From Desulfosporosinus sp. HMP52 (GTDB lineage Bacteria > Bacillota > Desulfitobacteriia > Desulfitobacteriales > Desulfitobacteriaceae): a stretch of DNA of 64,000 nucleotides. The stretch spans positions 1 to 64,000 of the forward strand of contig NZ_JMGA01000017.1 of assembly GCF_000765145.1 (NCBI RefSeq). The letters run 5' to 3'. Both the position numbers and the translations under genes were made by a program. Below, piece after piece: positions 27,801 to 35,796 of this stretch; within the stretch, counting starts at the first letter, position 1, and the number at the start of each line of letters is the position of its first letter. Under the pieces are notes generated by a model. That model made no database searches. It was not told the origin of the DNA and saw nothing but the letters and a program-made list of their open reading frames with translations.

Positions 27801-29439
27801 TGCTTGATGTAACTATTTCTTCTCTTATTCCGTCAATAGGAGGATTAGTAACTTGAGCAAAGAGCTGTTTAAAGTACAGATACAACATCTGGGGTTTCTC
27901 TGATAATACCGCTAATGGTGAATCCATACCCATCGCGCCTATAGGATCAACCCCTTGGGTTGCCATAGGCTGAATAGTCATAGTAATATCTTCAAAGGTA
28001 TAACCAAAAGCCTTCTGTTGCTGAATTAGGTCTTCACTTACCTTCTCTTCCTTTACCTTCTCAACAGGCAGATCGCTGAGTTTGACGATATGGCGGTTGT
28101 TCCATTCTTCATAAGGATGCATTATTGATACACTTTGCTTTAACTCTTCATCTGAGATGATTCTTTGCGCTTGAGTATCAATAAGCAGCATTTTGCCAGG
28201 TTCCAACCTGCCCTTATATTTTACATTTTCAGGTTTTATATCAATTACCCCGACCTCTGAGGCCAAGACAACTTTATCATCTTTTGTAACGTAATACCGA
28301 GAAGGTCTGAGTCCATTTCTGTCTAATACCCCACCGATGACCACACCGTCGGTAAATCCCATGGCAGCCGGACCATCCCAGGGCTCCATTAGAAAGTCAT
28401 GGAATTGATAAAAGTCCTTCTTTTCTTTAGACATTTGCTCATTCTTTTCCCAGGGTTCAGGGATCATCATCATTACGGAGTGCGGCAGCGACCTGCCGGT
28501 TAGGTGAAGAAATTCCAAACTGTTGTCGAACATAGCGGAGTCACTGCCCGACTCGTCCACAATAGGATAGACTTTTGAGAGATCCTCAAATAGCGGGGAA
28601 GCGATACACTTTTGTCTGGCCTTCATCCAGTTTACATTGCCTCGAATGGTATTAATCTCACCATTATGAACAATGTATCTATTAGGATGAGCCCGCTCCC
28701 AGCTTGGGAAGGTGTTGGTGCTGAACCTTGAGTGAACCATTGCTAAAGCTGATACGAAATCAAGATCAGAAAGATCGAGATAAAAGTTTCTCAATTGCTC
28801 AGCTGTGAGCATGCCCTTATAGACAATTGTTTTGCAGGAAAGGCTGGCAACATAGAATGTTCCCCCCTTATCTTCACACATGGGAACAATCACTTGCTCG
28901 GCCCTTTTTCTGATAATATATAGCTTTCTTTCGAAGTCCATCTCATCAGTAATGCTAGGATCTTTTTCGATAAAAACCTGAATAAATCTGGGCATTACCG
29001 CTTTTGCGCCTTCGCCGATGGTTGATTTATCGATGGGAACTTCTCTCCAGCCGAGAATCTTCTGGCCTTCTTCCTGAACGATTCTTTCAAAGGTCTCTAT
29101 CTGGGTTTTTCTAAAATCATCATACTTATGGGCAAAAATCATCCCTACGCCGTAGCTGCCTTTTTTCGGCATTTTAAAACCTAAAACTTCACATTCCCTT
29201 TGGAAGAAATCGTGAGGTATTTGAATCAGTATTCCGGCGCCATCACCTGTGTTTTCATCCGCCCCGCTTGCCCCTCTGTGGCTTAAGTTTTCCAATACAG
29301 TTAAGGCCTCATCTATAATGCCATGAGACTTTTCGCCCTTGATATTCACAACGAATCCCATTCCACATGCATCATGCTCTAATGCTGGATCGTAAAGCCC
29401 TTGTTTCATTGGCAAACCATAACTTTGCATATTACTCAC
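24856..29439 (-). CDS. gltB: glutamate synthase large subunit
   Basis: It forms glutamate from glutamine and 2-oxoglutarate. The 1527-residue protein has the class II amidotransferase domain with the nucleophile C25 (HDACGMGF), a central domain, the FMN-binding synthase domain ([21 protein letters not shown]), a cysteine cluster ([13 protein letters not shown]) and the C-terminal GXGXG beta-helix domain. A short propeptide before C25 is normally removed. With glnA in the same window this gives the GS-GOGAT route of ammonia assimilation. The leader carries the same ANTAR-type element as glnA. Confidence 0.96.
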   Translation of the reverse strand: MSNMQSYGLPMKQGLYDPALEHDACGMGFVVNIKGEKSHGIIDEALTVLENLSHRGASGADENTGDGAGILIQIPHDFFQRECEVLGFKMPKKGSYGVGMIFAHKYDDFRKTQIETFERIVQEEGQKILGWREVPIDKSTIGEGAKAVMPRFIQVFIEKDPSITDEMDFERKLYIIRKRAEQVIVPMCEDKGGTFYVASLSCKTIVYKGMLTAEQLRNFYLDLSDLDFVSALAMVHSRFSTNTFPSWERAHPNRYIVHNGEINTIRGNVNWMKARQKCIASPLFEDLSKVYPIVDESGSDSAMFDNSLEFLHLTGRSLPHSVMMMIPEPWEKNEQMSKEKKDFYQFHDFLMEPWDGPAAMGFTDGVVIGGVLDRNGLRPSRYYVTKDDKVVLASEVGVIDIKPENVKYKGRLEPGKMLLIDTQAQRIISDEELKQSVSIMHPYEEWNNRHIVKLSDLPVEKVKEEKVSEDLIQQQKAFGYTFEDITMTIQPMATQGVDPIGAMGMDSPLAVLSEKPQMLYLYFKQLFAQVTNPPIDGIREEIVTSSSVLLGDTGNLLDPDQRNSASLSLDYPILTNEQLETIKQLNNGRLKAATLSILYKASEGVSSMEKALDRVFAEADKAISEGANIIILSDRGVNEEFAAIPALLASSGLHHHLIRREIRTNLGIVLESGEPREVHHFCTLIGYGVTAINPYLAYETIQDLAEKDVLNGLSYEEAKKNYIKAAVKGVLKVLTKMGISTMRSYHGAQIFEAVGLKKELIDKYFTFTPSRLEGIGLEEIAQENQMRHESAFDENSLYTDSLEVGGHFQCKDDGEIHLYNPETIYMLQRACREGNYHLYREYSKKVNDDELYTLRNILDFKVNADDIIPIEEVESVDSIVKRFKTGAMSYGSISKEAHECLAIAMNRLGGKSNSGEGGEDSERFKVMANGDTKNSAIKQVASGRFGVTSNYLVNAQEIQIKMAQGAKPGEGGQLPGRKIYPSIAKVRHSTPGVDLISPPPHHDIYSIEDLAELIYDLKNANRDARINVKLVSEVGVGTIAAGVAKGKADVILISGYDGGTGASPRTSIKNSGLPWELGLAETHQTLVLNKLRDRVVVETDGKLLSGRDVVIAAMLGAEEYGFATTPLIALGCVMMRVCNLNTCPVGIATQDETLRKNFTGKPEHVENFMRFIAQEMRELMAKLGFRTINEMVGRSDKLKAKENVKHWKAKHLDLSQILYQPYAGADISRFNTQPQNHMLEQTMDVKKLLRICKPALENQTPIRAKLKINNVDRVVGTVIGSEISKRYAEAGLPEDTIKLTFVGSAGQSFGAFTPKGLSLELEGDSNDYLGKGLSGAKISVYPPKTSDFEPEKNILIGNVAFYGATSGEAYINGIAGERFCVRNSGVKAVVEGVGDHGCEYMTGGKVVILGKTGRNFAAGMSGGIAYLLDFDEAYCNKSLVLLEKIGSEEEMNEIREMIQKHVENTGSPLGKKVLESWKSYSLRFTKVIPKDYKRMLENIDKAHKAGLEGEEALLVAFKENFKDVSRT

Positions 29440-29469
29440 CCTTCGTTGCGAATTTTAAATATATAAAGC

Positions 29470-29537
29470 AAAAAAGCGACTCTAAAAGAATGTACCTCAA
29501 CCCCGAAGTACAATTTTCTTTTTGAGCGCCTTTGCTC
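29470..29537 (-). promoter_or_regulatory. ANTAR-type antiterminator hairpin and terminator in the gltB leader
   Basis: GAGC-AAAGGC-GCTC (29524-29537, minus strand) is a hexaloop hairpin with A1 and G4. Its 3' arm pairs alternatively with GAGTCGC in a long terminator (29476-29529; inner stem TGTACTT/AGGTACA) followed by TTTTTT. The element is clearly related in sequence to the one before glnA, including the block GTTGAATC-TAAGG about 60 bp further upstream in both. The rest of 29440-29728 shows no gene. Confidence 0.75.
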
Positions 29538-29728
29538 TACATTATTCATCTTAGTGTGTTTGTTTAAACTTAACATAAGAACCCTTACGATTCAACCGTT
29601 TATAACATGGATTGACCATAAAATCAGCAAAGAATCCTGTATACTTTACGAATTGATTGTATAGTTTCCTTTTTCCATGTCTCAACCATGCAAATAGATT
29701 CGAGAAAAGTAATTATAGCGTGAATTTC

Positions 29729-30010
29729 TTATAGCCTAGCTAGGATCAAGTGACTCTTAGCTTCAGATGGAGTTTGCCTAAGAGGAATACTTACTCCATC
29801 TGAAGCTAAGAGGAACTTATCCAGGGACGTATCAGCCGTTATCTCATCCTCACCGCTAAAGTTGTTCTGTTTAGTTTGCGGTTCGGCGAAAGCAACCTGC
29901 GCCGTTATGCTTTTCTTTGGAGTAGGCGGCTTGGGCGAAACCCTCACCCGGGTTTCGTCACTGAATGCTTTCGTACTTATAGAAGATGGAGTCTTACGGC
30001 TGGTAGTCAT
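29729..30010 (-). CDS. doubtful small open reading frame, unknown
   Basis: A 93-codon frame begins with ATG at 30010. It has no recognisable domain, is rich in Ser/Thr/Pro/Lys, and has only a weak upstream purine run (AGCAGGGA, too far from the ATG). Its last 30 codons are made of an inverted repeat. It may be a real small gene, but the composition and the repeat suggest a spurious frame or a decayed element. Confidence 0.25.
   Translation of the reverse strand: MTTSRKTPSSISTKAFSDETRVRVSPKPPTPKKSITAQVAFAEPQTKQNNFSGEDEITADTSLDKFLLASDGVSIPLRQTPSEAKSHLILARL
29756..29810. repeat. 18-bp perfect inverted repeat
   Basis: CTTAGCTTCAGATGGAGT (29756-29773) and its exact reverse complement (29793-29810) are separated by 19 bp. 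The loop contains a further partial copy of the flank (CCTAAGAGGAA against GCTAAGAGGAA). There is no T-run directly after either arm, so it is not a plain terminator. Confidence 0.8.
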
Positions 30011-30230
30011 CGGATAAAATCCCTGCTAGGTTATTTTGCTTTGCCAAGAAGTTAATAAGCCAAGTCAAAGACTTTTGACATTTTTTCTCCTTATAATGCC
30101 GATAAGATGGAAAAAATTACGAGGTTAGAATCGTCCAAGTTTATGGTAAACTTGAAGAACCCTGTGCGAAAAAGGGCAAATAATTTCAGATTGATGCGCT
30201 ACATTGATGTACTGAAAAAAGGAGGCCGAG

Positions 30231-31838
30231 ATGAAGTATCGTAAATTGATTAGATTAGCTATTGTACCCATATTAGTGGCAACTTTTATCGCAACAACAG
30301 CAACTTTATCTCTGGCTAGTATCAGCATTAATCCTCGCCTTTATGGTTCAGATCGATACGAAACTTCAATTGCCATTGCGAATCAGTTTTCTAATCAAAG
30401 GGTTAGCAATGTCGTACTAGCTTCCGGCAATGATTTTCCCGATGCTTTGTCAGCCAGTGTTTTAGCCCATGAATTAAGTGCTCCAATCTTATTGGTTGAC
30501 CGTAATACCCAAACATCTAAAGCAGCTCTAGATTATATTCAAGCCCATCTGCCACCGCAAGGCACAGTATATATAACCGGCGGTACTAGCGTAATAGGGA
30601 GCGATTTTGATAGCGTGCTTTCTAGTCAAGGTTATCAAATAAAACGACTGGGTGGCGCAGACCTGTACGACACGAATGAGTTAATTGTAAACGAGTTAAA
30701 CTCGACGAGTGATACTGTTTATATAGCCAGCGGTCAAAATTTCCCCGATGCGTTAGCTATTTCCAGTTTTGCTAGTCAAACCAATTCACCTATTCTATTG
30801 ACGCAAACCAATAGCTTACCAAAAGGAGCACAAGAATACCTAACAAACAATAAACCAAAGAACATTTATATCGCTGGCGGAACTGCGGTTGTATCAGGCT
30901 CCGTGGAAAATGAGATTAAATCGATTTCCCCTAATTCAAAAATCACACGATTTGCAGGACAAACTAGATTCGATACAGCTTCATTAGCATATAGCCAATT
31001 AGCTGCCAACCCAAAGACAATCTACATTGCGTCAGGATTGAACTATCCTGATGCCTTATCAGGTACTATACTAGCGGCTTTAAATGGCGACCCCATTCTA
31101 CTAATTGACCCCTCCACACCATTGGTACCTGATAGTATTGCTATGTATTTATCGCAGCTCTATAAAAATGGTGCAACCCCAAACGTTACCGCTCTGGGCG
31201 GGTCGGTTGTTGTACCGGATGAAGTCATTAATAATGTGGTTAACCTGTTAAATGGCCAAAGCCAATCGCCGCTATTTAATATCACCACGGTTGATTCTAG
31301 GTTGAATTTTGGCGGCTTACCTGTCAATCTGTTACCTAATAAAAACTATTGGTTCAACATTAACACTTACAAATATAACTATCCTTATAGCAGTTTTCAT
31401 TCAACCGTAGGATACAATCTGTATTACTATATGCTGAATTTAGATAATCAGGTATCTGTTCACAACAGGGCTTTAGCACTTCATGGCGGGATAACCATCA
31501 ATAACTGTGTTTATTTTCAAGCTGAAGCCTTGAGGAGAATAGGCTTTAATATTAGCAATTCTATGGCTAATACCATTCAATTTAGTAATTTGCTTACAAA
31601 GCTTGGTTTTAAAAAAGATACAAACATTGGCAATCTTAAGCCGGGTGATATTGTTTTCACTAAAGGATACTCCCATACCTATACATTTATGGGGTGGGTT
31701 AATCCCGGAAACTATGATTATGCATATATCGTCGATAATCAATCGAGATCATTCGGTGGTCAAGTTTACCATGTGCGAAGCACTACTGGTGATCCAGGGC
31801 AAAACACTGATGGCATGGCGTTTTTCATGTATTATTAA
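30231..31838 (+). CDS. secreted protein with three cell wall binding repeats 2 and a CHAP-like C-terminal domain
   Basis: The only convincing plus-strand gene. The 535-residue protein starts after AAAAAAGGAGG with a signal peptide (positively charged start, hydrophobic stretch to about residue 29, LA/S cleavage). Three cell-wall-binding (CWB2) repeats follow, at about 36-130, 135-230 and 235-340, each with a R(L/F)xGxxxxxT start and a (N/D)(F/Y)PDAL block; they anchor the protein to cell wall polymer. The C-terminal part (about 350-535) contains NNCVYFQAEALRRIGF and LKPGDIVFTKGYSHTYTFMGW, which resemble the Cys and His blocks of CHAP/NlpC peptidases. Peptidoglycan hydrolysis is therefore possible but not certain. 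Confidence 0.85.
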   Translation: MKYRKLIRLAIVPILVATFIATTATLSLASISINPRLYGSDRYETSIAIANQFSNQRVSNVVLASGNDFPDALSASVLAHELSAPILLVDRNTQTSKAALDYIQAHLPPQGTVYITGGTSVIGSDFDSVLSSQGYQIKRLGGADLYDTNELIVNELNSTSDTVYIASGQNFPDALAISSFASQTNSPILLTQTNSLPKGAQEYLTNNKPKNIYIAGGTAVVSGSVENEIKSISPNSKITRFAGQTRFDTASLAYSQLAANPKTIYIASGLNYPDALSGTILAALNGDPILLIDPSTPLVPDSIAMYLSQLYKNGATPNVTALGGSVVVPDEVINNVVNLLNGQSQSPLFNITTVDSRLNFGGLPVNLLPNKNYWFNINTYKYNYPYSSFHSTVGYNLYYYMLNLDNQVSVHNRALALHGGITINNCVYFQAEALRRIGFNISNSMANTIQFSNLLTKLGFKKDTNIGNLKPGDIVFTKGYSHTYTFMGWVNPGNYDYAYIVDNQSRSFGGQVYHVRSTTGDPGQNTDGMAFFMYY

Positions 31839-31862
31839 GGCTATATAGACAAAAGCAGAAAT

Positions 31863-31910
31863 ACCCCTATCCAATGGTATAATTATACTCTACGGATAGG
31901 GGTGTTTTTT
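31863..31910 (+). terminator. terminator of the cell-wall-binding protein gene
   Basis: ACCCCTATCC and GGATAGGGGT form a 10-bp stem followed by GTTTTTT, 24 bp after the stop codon. Confidence 0.85.
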
Positions 31911-31993
31911 GATGTGTGTGAAATAGGATGAAACCAAAAAAAATGATCAAACTCGCGCGCATAAGAGATTTAGTGGGCAATCTACATCCCTAT

Positions 31994-32031
31994 CGGACAC
32001 CCTTGAAGGGTGTTCGGTGTTTTGCGTTTTT
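31994..32031 (+). terminator. second hairpin, probable terminator
   Basis: CGGACACCC-TTGA-GGGTGTTCG is followed by a T-rich stretch (TGTTTTGCGTTTTT) on the plus strand, shortly before the convergent ligase gene end. Its T-tract is less regular than that of the hairpin at 31863. Confidence 0.55.
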
Positions 32032-32049
32032 CCAGGGATTTTTTCAAAA

Positions 32050-33702
32050 TTACTGCTCCTCTTTTAACAGTCTTCGCAAAACTTTTCCTGCTCCTGTCGC
32101 CGGCAGAGATTCTCTAAATTCTACGAGTCGGGGCACCTTATAGGGTGCCATTTTTTGTTTTGCCCACTCAATAATTTTTTCAGCGGTAATATTTGCACGC
32201 TGATCAGGTTTAACTACCACATAAGCTTTGACTACTTCTCCTTTTTGAGCATCAGAAATTCCAGTAACGGCTACTTGGGCAATCCCTTCATATCTGATTA
32301 ACATAGCTTCAACTTCTTCAGGAAACACACTGTATCCACTTACCTTGATCATTTCTTTGAACCGCCCACAAAAGGTAAGATAATTGTCTTCATCTAATAT
32401 CCCCATATCTCCGGTGTATACCCATCCATTACTCAAGGTCTGAGTTGTTTCTTTAGGCTTATTCCAATAACCCATAAATACACCTGGATTAGAGATGACT
32501 ATTTCCCCCATTTCTCCTGATGGTCTTTCCTTGCCAGTTTCGGGGTCAATAATTTTCATCTTGGTTTCATAGTTTGGAATCCCTTGAGTTCCCCACTTTA
32601 CTGCTTTCGAAGGCATAAATGTATCCGCAGTATGAGTTTCGCTTAAACCATAGGCCCCTTCGCATAGTCCACACCCTCCGGTAAACTCAGCCCACTTCTG
32701 GGCGATCTCCTGATTCAGGGTAATTCCGAAGCTTGTGGCTCGACATGTTTTAAGCGAAGTGAAATTATACACTCCGGCATTCTTCACTTGCATTACCGCA
32801 ATATTCATTGGGGCAACACTATACCACCAGGTACACTTATACAAATCAATTGCTTGTAAAACAACAATTGGGTCAAATCGATATAGGAGCACGATGCTGG
32901 CATTTGCATATATAGGGCAGTTGACCCCCAGTAACATTCCCGCGATATGATAAAGGGGTACCACCGTTAGTAGGACATCTTCTGCCATGATTGAGCTGCT
33001 TTGAGACACTGCAGCGGCCTTAAAGAGTGCATTTTTATACGTAAGCATGGCTCCTTTTGGCTTACCAGTCGTGCCAGAAGTATAAATTAACAGACTAACA
33101 TCTTCCATATCAACTTCTACGACAGAATTTAAAGCTTCCACGCCTTTAATAACCGTCAGCATATCCTGAACTCCTGATATGACTGGTTTAGGTTGAAAAA
33201 ACTCTTCGGGGACATTTAGCGTCGGTTTCTCAGGGAGAAAATCACTGTAACTGGTTAGAATGATTTGCTCGATTTTAGTCTTGGATTGAACCTTTGCTAT
33301 AACATCATATACGCTGTCAACAGCAACAATTACCTTGGCTTGCATATCATTTAATTGATACTCCAACTCCCACTCCTTAAATAATGGACTGCAAGGGCCA
33401 ACAACCGCCCCGATTTTCTGGATACCGTAATGCGCAATGAAGTACTGAGGACTATTAGAAAGAAACAGAGCAACATGCTCCCCTTTCTTAACTCCTGATT
33501 TTGACAAATAAGTCGCAAACCCTTCGCTAAGATCATCTAATTCCTTATAAGTAATCTCCCGCCCATACCAAATAATAGCAACCTTCTCAGGGTTTAAGCG
33601 GGCATTATCTCTCAAATACTCGTGTAAAGGTTTCTGACCCTTGGAATAGTTTAACTTAGGGTCTAAATCTCCAGGCCACTCTTTGCGCATACCTTCATCC
33701 AT
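32050..33702 (-). CDS. acyl-CoA synthetase (AMP-forming), paralogue 1
   Basis: It activates a carboxylic acid to its CoA thioester through an acyl-adenylate. The 550-residue protein has the P-loop YTSGTTGKPKGAM, the YGLSETH block, the TGDMG and GRFKEMIKVSGYSVFP hinge regions, and the catalytic lysine in TGAGKVLRRLL at the C-terminus. The start has GAGGAGGTAGTCAGC in front of the ATG. It lies downstream of the repeat block that follows thiolase 1 and may be served by its own promoter. Medium- or long-chain fatty acids are likely substrates, but aromatic or cyclic acids cannot be excluded. Confidence 0.88.
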   Translation of the reverse strand: MDEGMRKEWPGDLDPKLNYSKGQKPLHEYLRDNARLNPEKVAIIWYGREITYKELDDLSEGFATYLSKSGVKKGEHVALFLSNSPQYFIAHYGIQKIGAVVGPCSPLFKEWELEYQLNDMQAKVIVAVDSVYDVIAKVQSKTKIEQIILTSYSDFLPEKPTLNVPEEFFQPKPVISGVQDMLTVIKGVEALNSVVEVDMEDVSLLIYTSGTTGKPKGAMLTYKNALFKAAAVSQSSSIMAEDVLLTVVPLYHIAGMLLGVNCPIYANASIVLLYRFDPIVVLQAIDLYKCTWWYSVAPMNIAVMQVKNAGVYNFTSLKTCRATSFGITLNQEIAQKWAEFTGGCGLCEGAYGLSETHTADTFMPSKAVKWGTQGIPNYETKMKIIDPETGKERPSGEMGEIVISNPGVFMGYWNKPKETTQTLSNGWVYTGDMGILDEDNYLTFCGRFKEMIKVSGYSVFPEEVEAMLIRYEGIAQVAVTGISDAQKGEVVKAYVVVKPDQRANITAEKIIEWAKQKMAPYKVPRLVEFRESLPATGAGKVLRRLLKEEQ

Positions 33703-33924
33703 GCTGACTACCTCCTCAAATTTCTTTGTTCATCTCTTAGAAATATTTTGGGTAATCACTTAATTAAGGCTTAATGTAAAATAATAATGCTATGAAACAA
33801 TTAATTTATAGAATTTTCTGATATATTTGCTCAAAAAAAATATCACCTTTTTGCTTATGCCTCAGCCTCCCACCGGTTTTACCTCCTCTTACTCCGTCTC
33901 CAACCCATCAACCAGAAATCAAGA

Positions 33925-34625
33925 GGATATTGCGCCAAGGTTCACTTCCTTGAGCGCCCCTAGAGGTTGGCGCAATTCCTTCAGCATCTAACGAGCCCGT
34001 AATACGTAACGTGTGTGAACGGACAATTTTACCCTTACTTTCACAGACCCTAATTTGCCCCTTACTTTCACAACCCCAAACATACACTTATACACTCCTA
34101 CGTTCCCAGCCCAGTCGCCAGAAACTAAGGGGACAATTGCTTTAGTGAACACTTTAGTGAAGTTCACGTTAAAGCGAGTGCCGATGCTGAAGGCCAATTG
34201 CGACCAGGTTCACTTCTCCGAGCGCCCCAGAGGTTGGCGCAATTCCTTCAGCATCCAACGAGCCAGTGAACGTAACGTGTGTGAACAGGCAATTTTACCC
34301 TTACTTTCACAGACCCTAATTTGCCCCTTACTTTCACAACCCCAAACATACACTTATACACTCCTACGTTCCCAGCCCAGTCGCCAGAAACTAAGGGGAC
34401 AATTGCACAGTGAACACTTTAGTGAAGTTCACGCTACAGCGAGTGCCGATGCTGAAGGCCAATTGCGCCCAGGTTCACTCCCTTGAGCGCCCCTAGAGGT
34501 TGGCGCAATTCCTTTAGCATCCAACGAGCCAGTGAACGTAACGTGTGTGAACAGGGCAATTAGCCCCTTACTTTCACAAAACCCCAATTTGACCCTTACT
34601 TTCACAGACCCCTTACTTTCACAAA
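33925..34625. repeat. tandem repeat block A (three units of about 265 bp)
   Basis: Three units with conserved sequence are spaced 268 and 265 bp apart (TGCGMCMAGGTTCAC at 33931, 34199 and 34464); the first is truncated on its left. Each unit has an imperfect inverted repeat, GATGCTGAAGGCCAATTGCG with GGCGCAATTCCTTCAGCATC about 30 bp further, plus shorter direct copies of CCTTACTTTCACA. The block starts within 10 bp of the thiolase 1 stop codon. Small frames read through it repeat the same peptide and are most likely not genes. A related block lies at 58575-59262. The 33703-33924 stretch shows nothing recognisable. Confidence 0.9.
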
Positions 34626-34627
34626 CC

Positions 34628-35785
34628 CTATAGTAACTCGTAAACCCCGGCAGCCCCCATGCCGCCGCCGATACACATGGTCACCATACCATATTTCAGC
34701 TTCCGCTTAGTCATTTCACTTAACAGCGTAGCGGTAAGCTTTGCACCAGTACAACCGAGGGGATGCCCAAAAGCAATCGCCCCTCCATTAACATTTACTT
34801 TTGCAGGGTCTATCCCCAGAGTTTTTAAGATTGCCAGTGATTGAGACGCAAAAGCTTCGTTCAGTTCGAATAAATCAATTTGATCCAAGGTTAATCCAAC
34901 TTGTTTTAGAACTTTAGGAATAGCCTTAATCGGGCCAATACCCATAAGCTCCGGTTCCACACCTGCCACGGCAAATCCACGCCAGACAGCCAAAGGTTTT
35001 ATGCCTAAATCCTTAACTTTCCGTTCCGACATCAAAAGAGTCATTGCCGCTCCGTCACTGGTCTGAGAAGAATTCCCAGCCGTGACAGAGCCACCGGCCT
35101 TGAAAACAGGTCTTAATTTTGCCAAAGACTCAACCGTGGTTTCAGGGCGAATCCCCTCATCTTTGCTAAACCATTTTTCTCCCGGTTTTCCCCATGTTGG
35201 CAATGGAACGTGCACAATCTCATCATCAAAGCGCCCACTGGTTTGAGCAGCCCAGGCTTTCTTATGGCTTCCGGCTGCAAACTCATCTTGTTGTTCACGG
35301 CTCACCTCGTACTTTACCGCTACATTCTCAGCAGTAATGCCCATGGAAATATATGCTTCAGGGCAGTTTAGGATCATATATGGATTCGGCGCAGGTTTGG
35401 CCCCCCCCATGGGAACCATGGACATGCTCTCAATCCCTCCCCCAATCATAACATCTGCTTCACCCAAGCGAATTCGATCTGCTGCCATGGAAATAGCCTG
35501 CAGCCCTGATGAGCAAAAGCGATTAATCGTTACTCCGCACACATCAATTGGGAGACCTGTGCGCAAAGCCATAATTTTGGCAACGTTCATTCCCTGTTCT
35601 GCTTCAGGAAAGGAACAACCAATAACAAGATCTTCAATGTCTTTGGTATCAAGAGCCGGTACACTTTTAAGGATGTCCTGGATAACATAAGCACCTAAAT
35701 CGTCGGGTCTGACTTGGGCCAAGGATCCTTTCCCCGATTTTCCGATAGCAGTTCGTTTGGCTTGTACAATAAAGGCTTCTTGCAT
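34628..35785 (-). CDS. fadA: acetyl-CoA acyltransferase (thiolase), paralogue 1
   Basis: It cleaves 3-ketoacyl-CoA with CoA to acetyl-CoA and a shortened acyl-CoA. The 385-residue protein has the active-site cysteine in [10 protein letters not shown], the histidine in [15 protein letters not shown] and the second cysteine in [13 protein letters not shown]. It follows the FadN-like gene by 11 bp. By eye roughly nine residues in ten are shared with the thiolase at 59268-60425. It is the last gene of the cluster before the repeat block. Confidence 0.93.
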   Translation of the reverse strand: MQEAFIVQAKRTAIGKSGKGSLAQVRPDDLGAYVIQDILKSVPALDTKDIEDLVIGCSFPEAEQGMNVAKIMALRTGLPIDVCGVTINRFCSSGLQAISMAADRIRLGEADVMIGGGIESMSMVPMGGAKPAPNPYMILNCPEAYISMGITAENVAVKYEVSREQQDEFAAGSHKKAWAAQTSGRFDDEIVHVPLPTWGKPGEKWFSKDEGIRPETTVESLAKLRPVFKAGGSVTAGNSSQTSDGAAMTLLMSERKVKDLGIKPLAVWRGFAVAGVEPELMGIGPIKAIPKVLKQVGLTLDQIDLFELNEAFASQSLAILKTLGIDPAKVNVNGGAIAFGHPLGCTGAKLTATLLSEMTKRKLKYGMVTMCIGGGMGAAGVYELL

Positions 35786-35796
35786 TCTTCTCCCCC

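Noticed and set aside
30062-30110. Sigma-A promoter TTGACA...TATAAT before the cell-wall-binding protein
   Set aside because: The two hexamers are only 11 bp apart, too close to act together.
30130-30230. c-di-GMP riboswitch upstream of the cell-wall-binding protein
   Set aside because: A short AGGGCAAAT segment resembles part of the aptamer, but the remaining conserved blocks and pairings are absent.
34055-34486. Open frame of 143 codons within repeat block A
   Set aside because: It reads through the tandem repeat, and the same peptide recurs in frames of repeat block B (58620-58994, 59080-59271). It has no ribosome-binding site, so it is a by-product of the repeat.
33925-34625. CRISPR array
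   Set aside because: The units are 215-270 bp long, contain internal inverted repeats and have no short regular repeat-spacer pattern; no cas genes are nearby.
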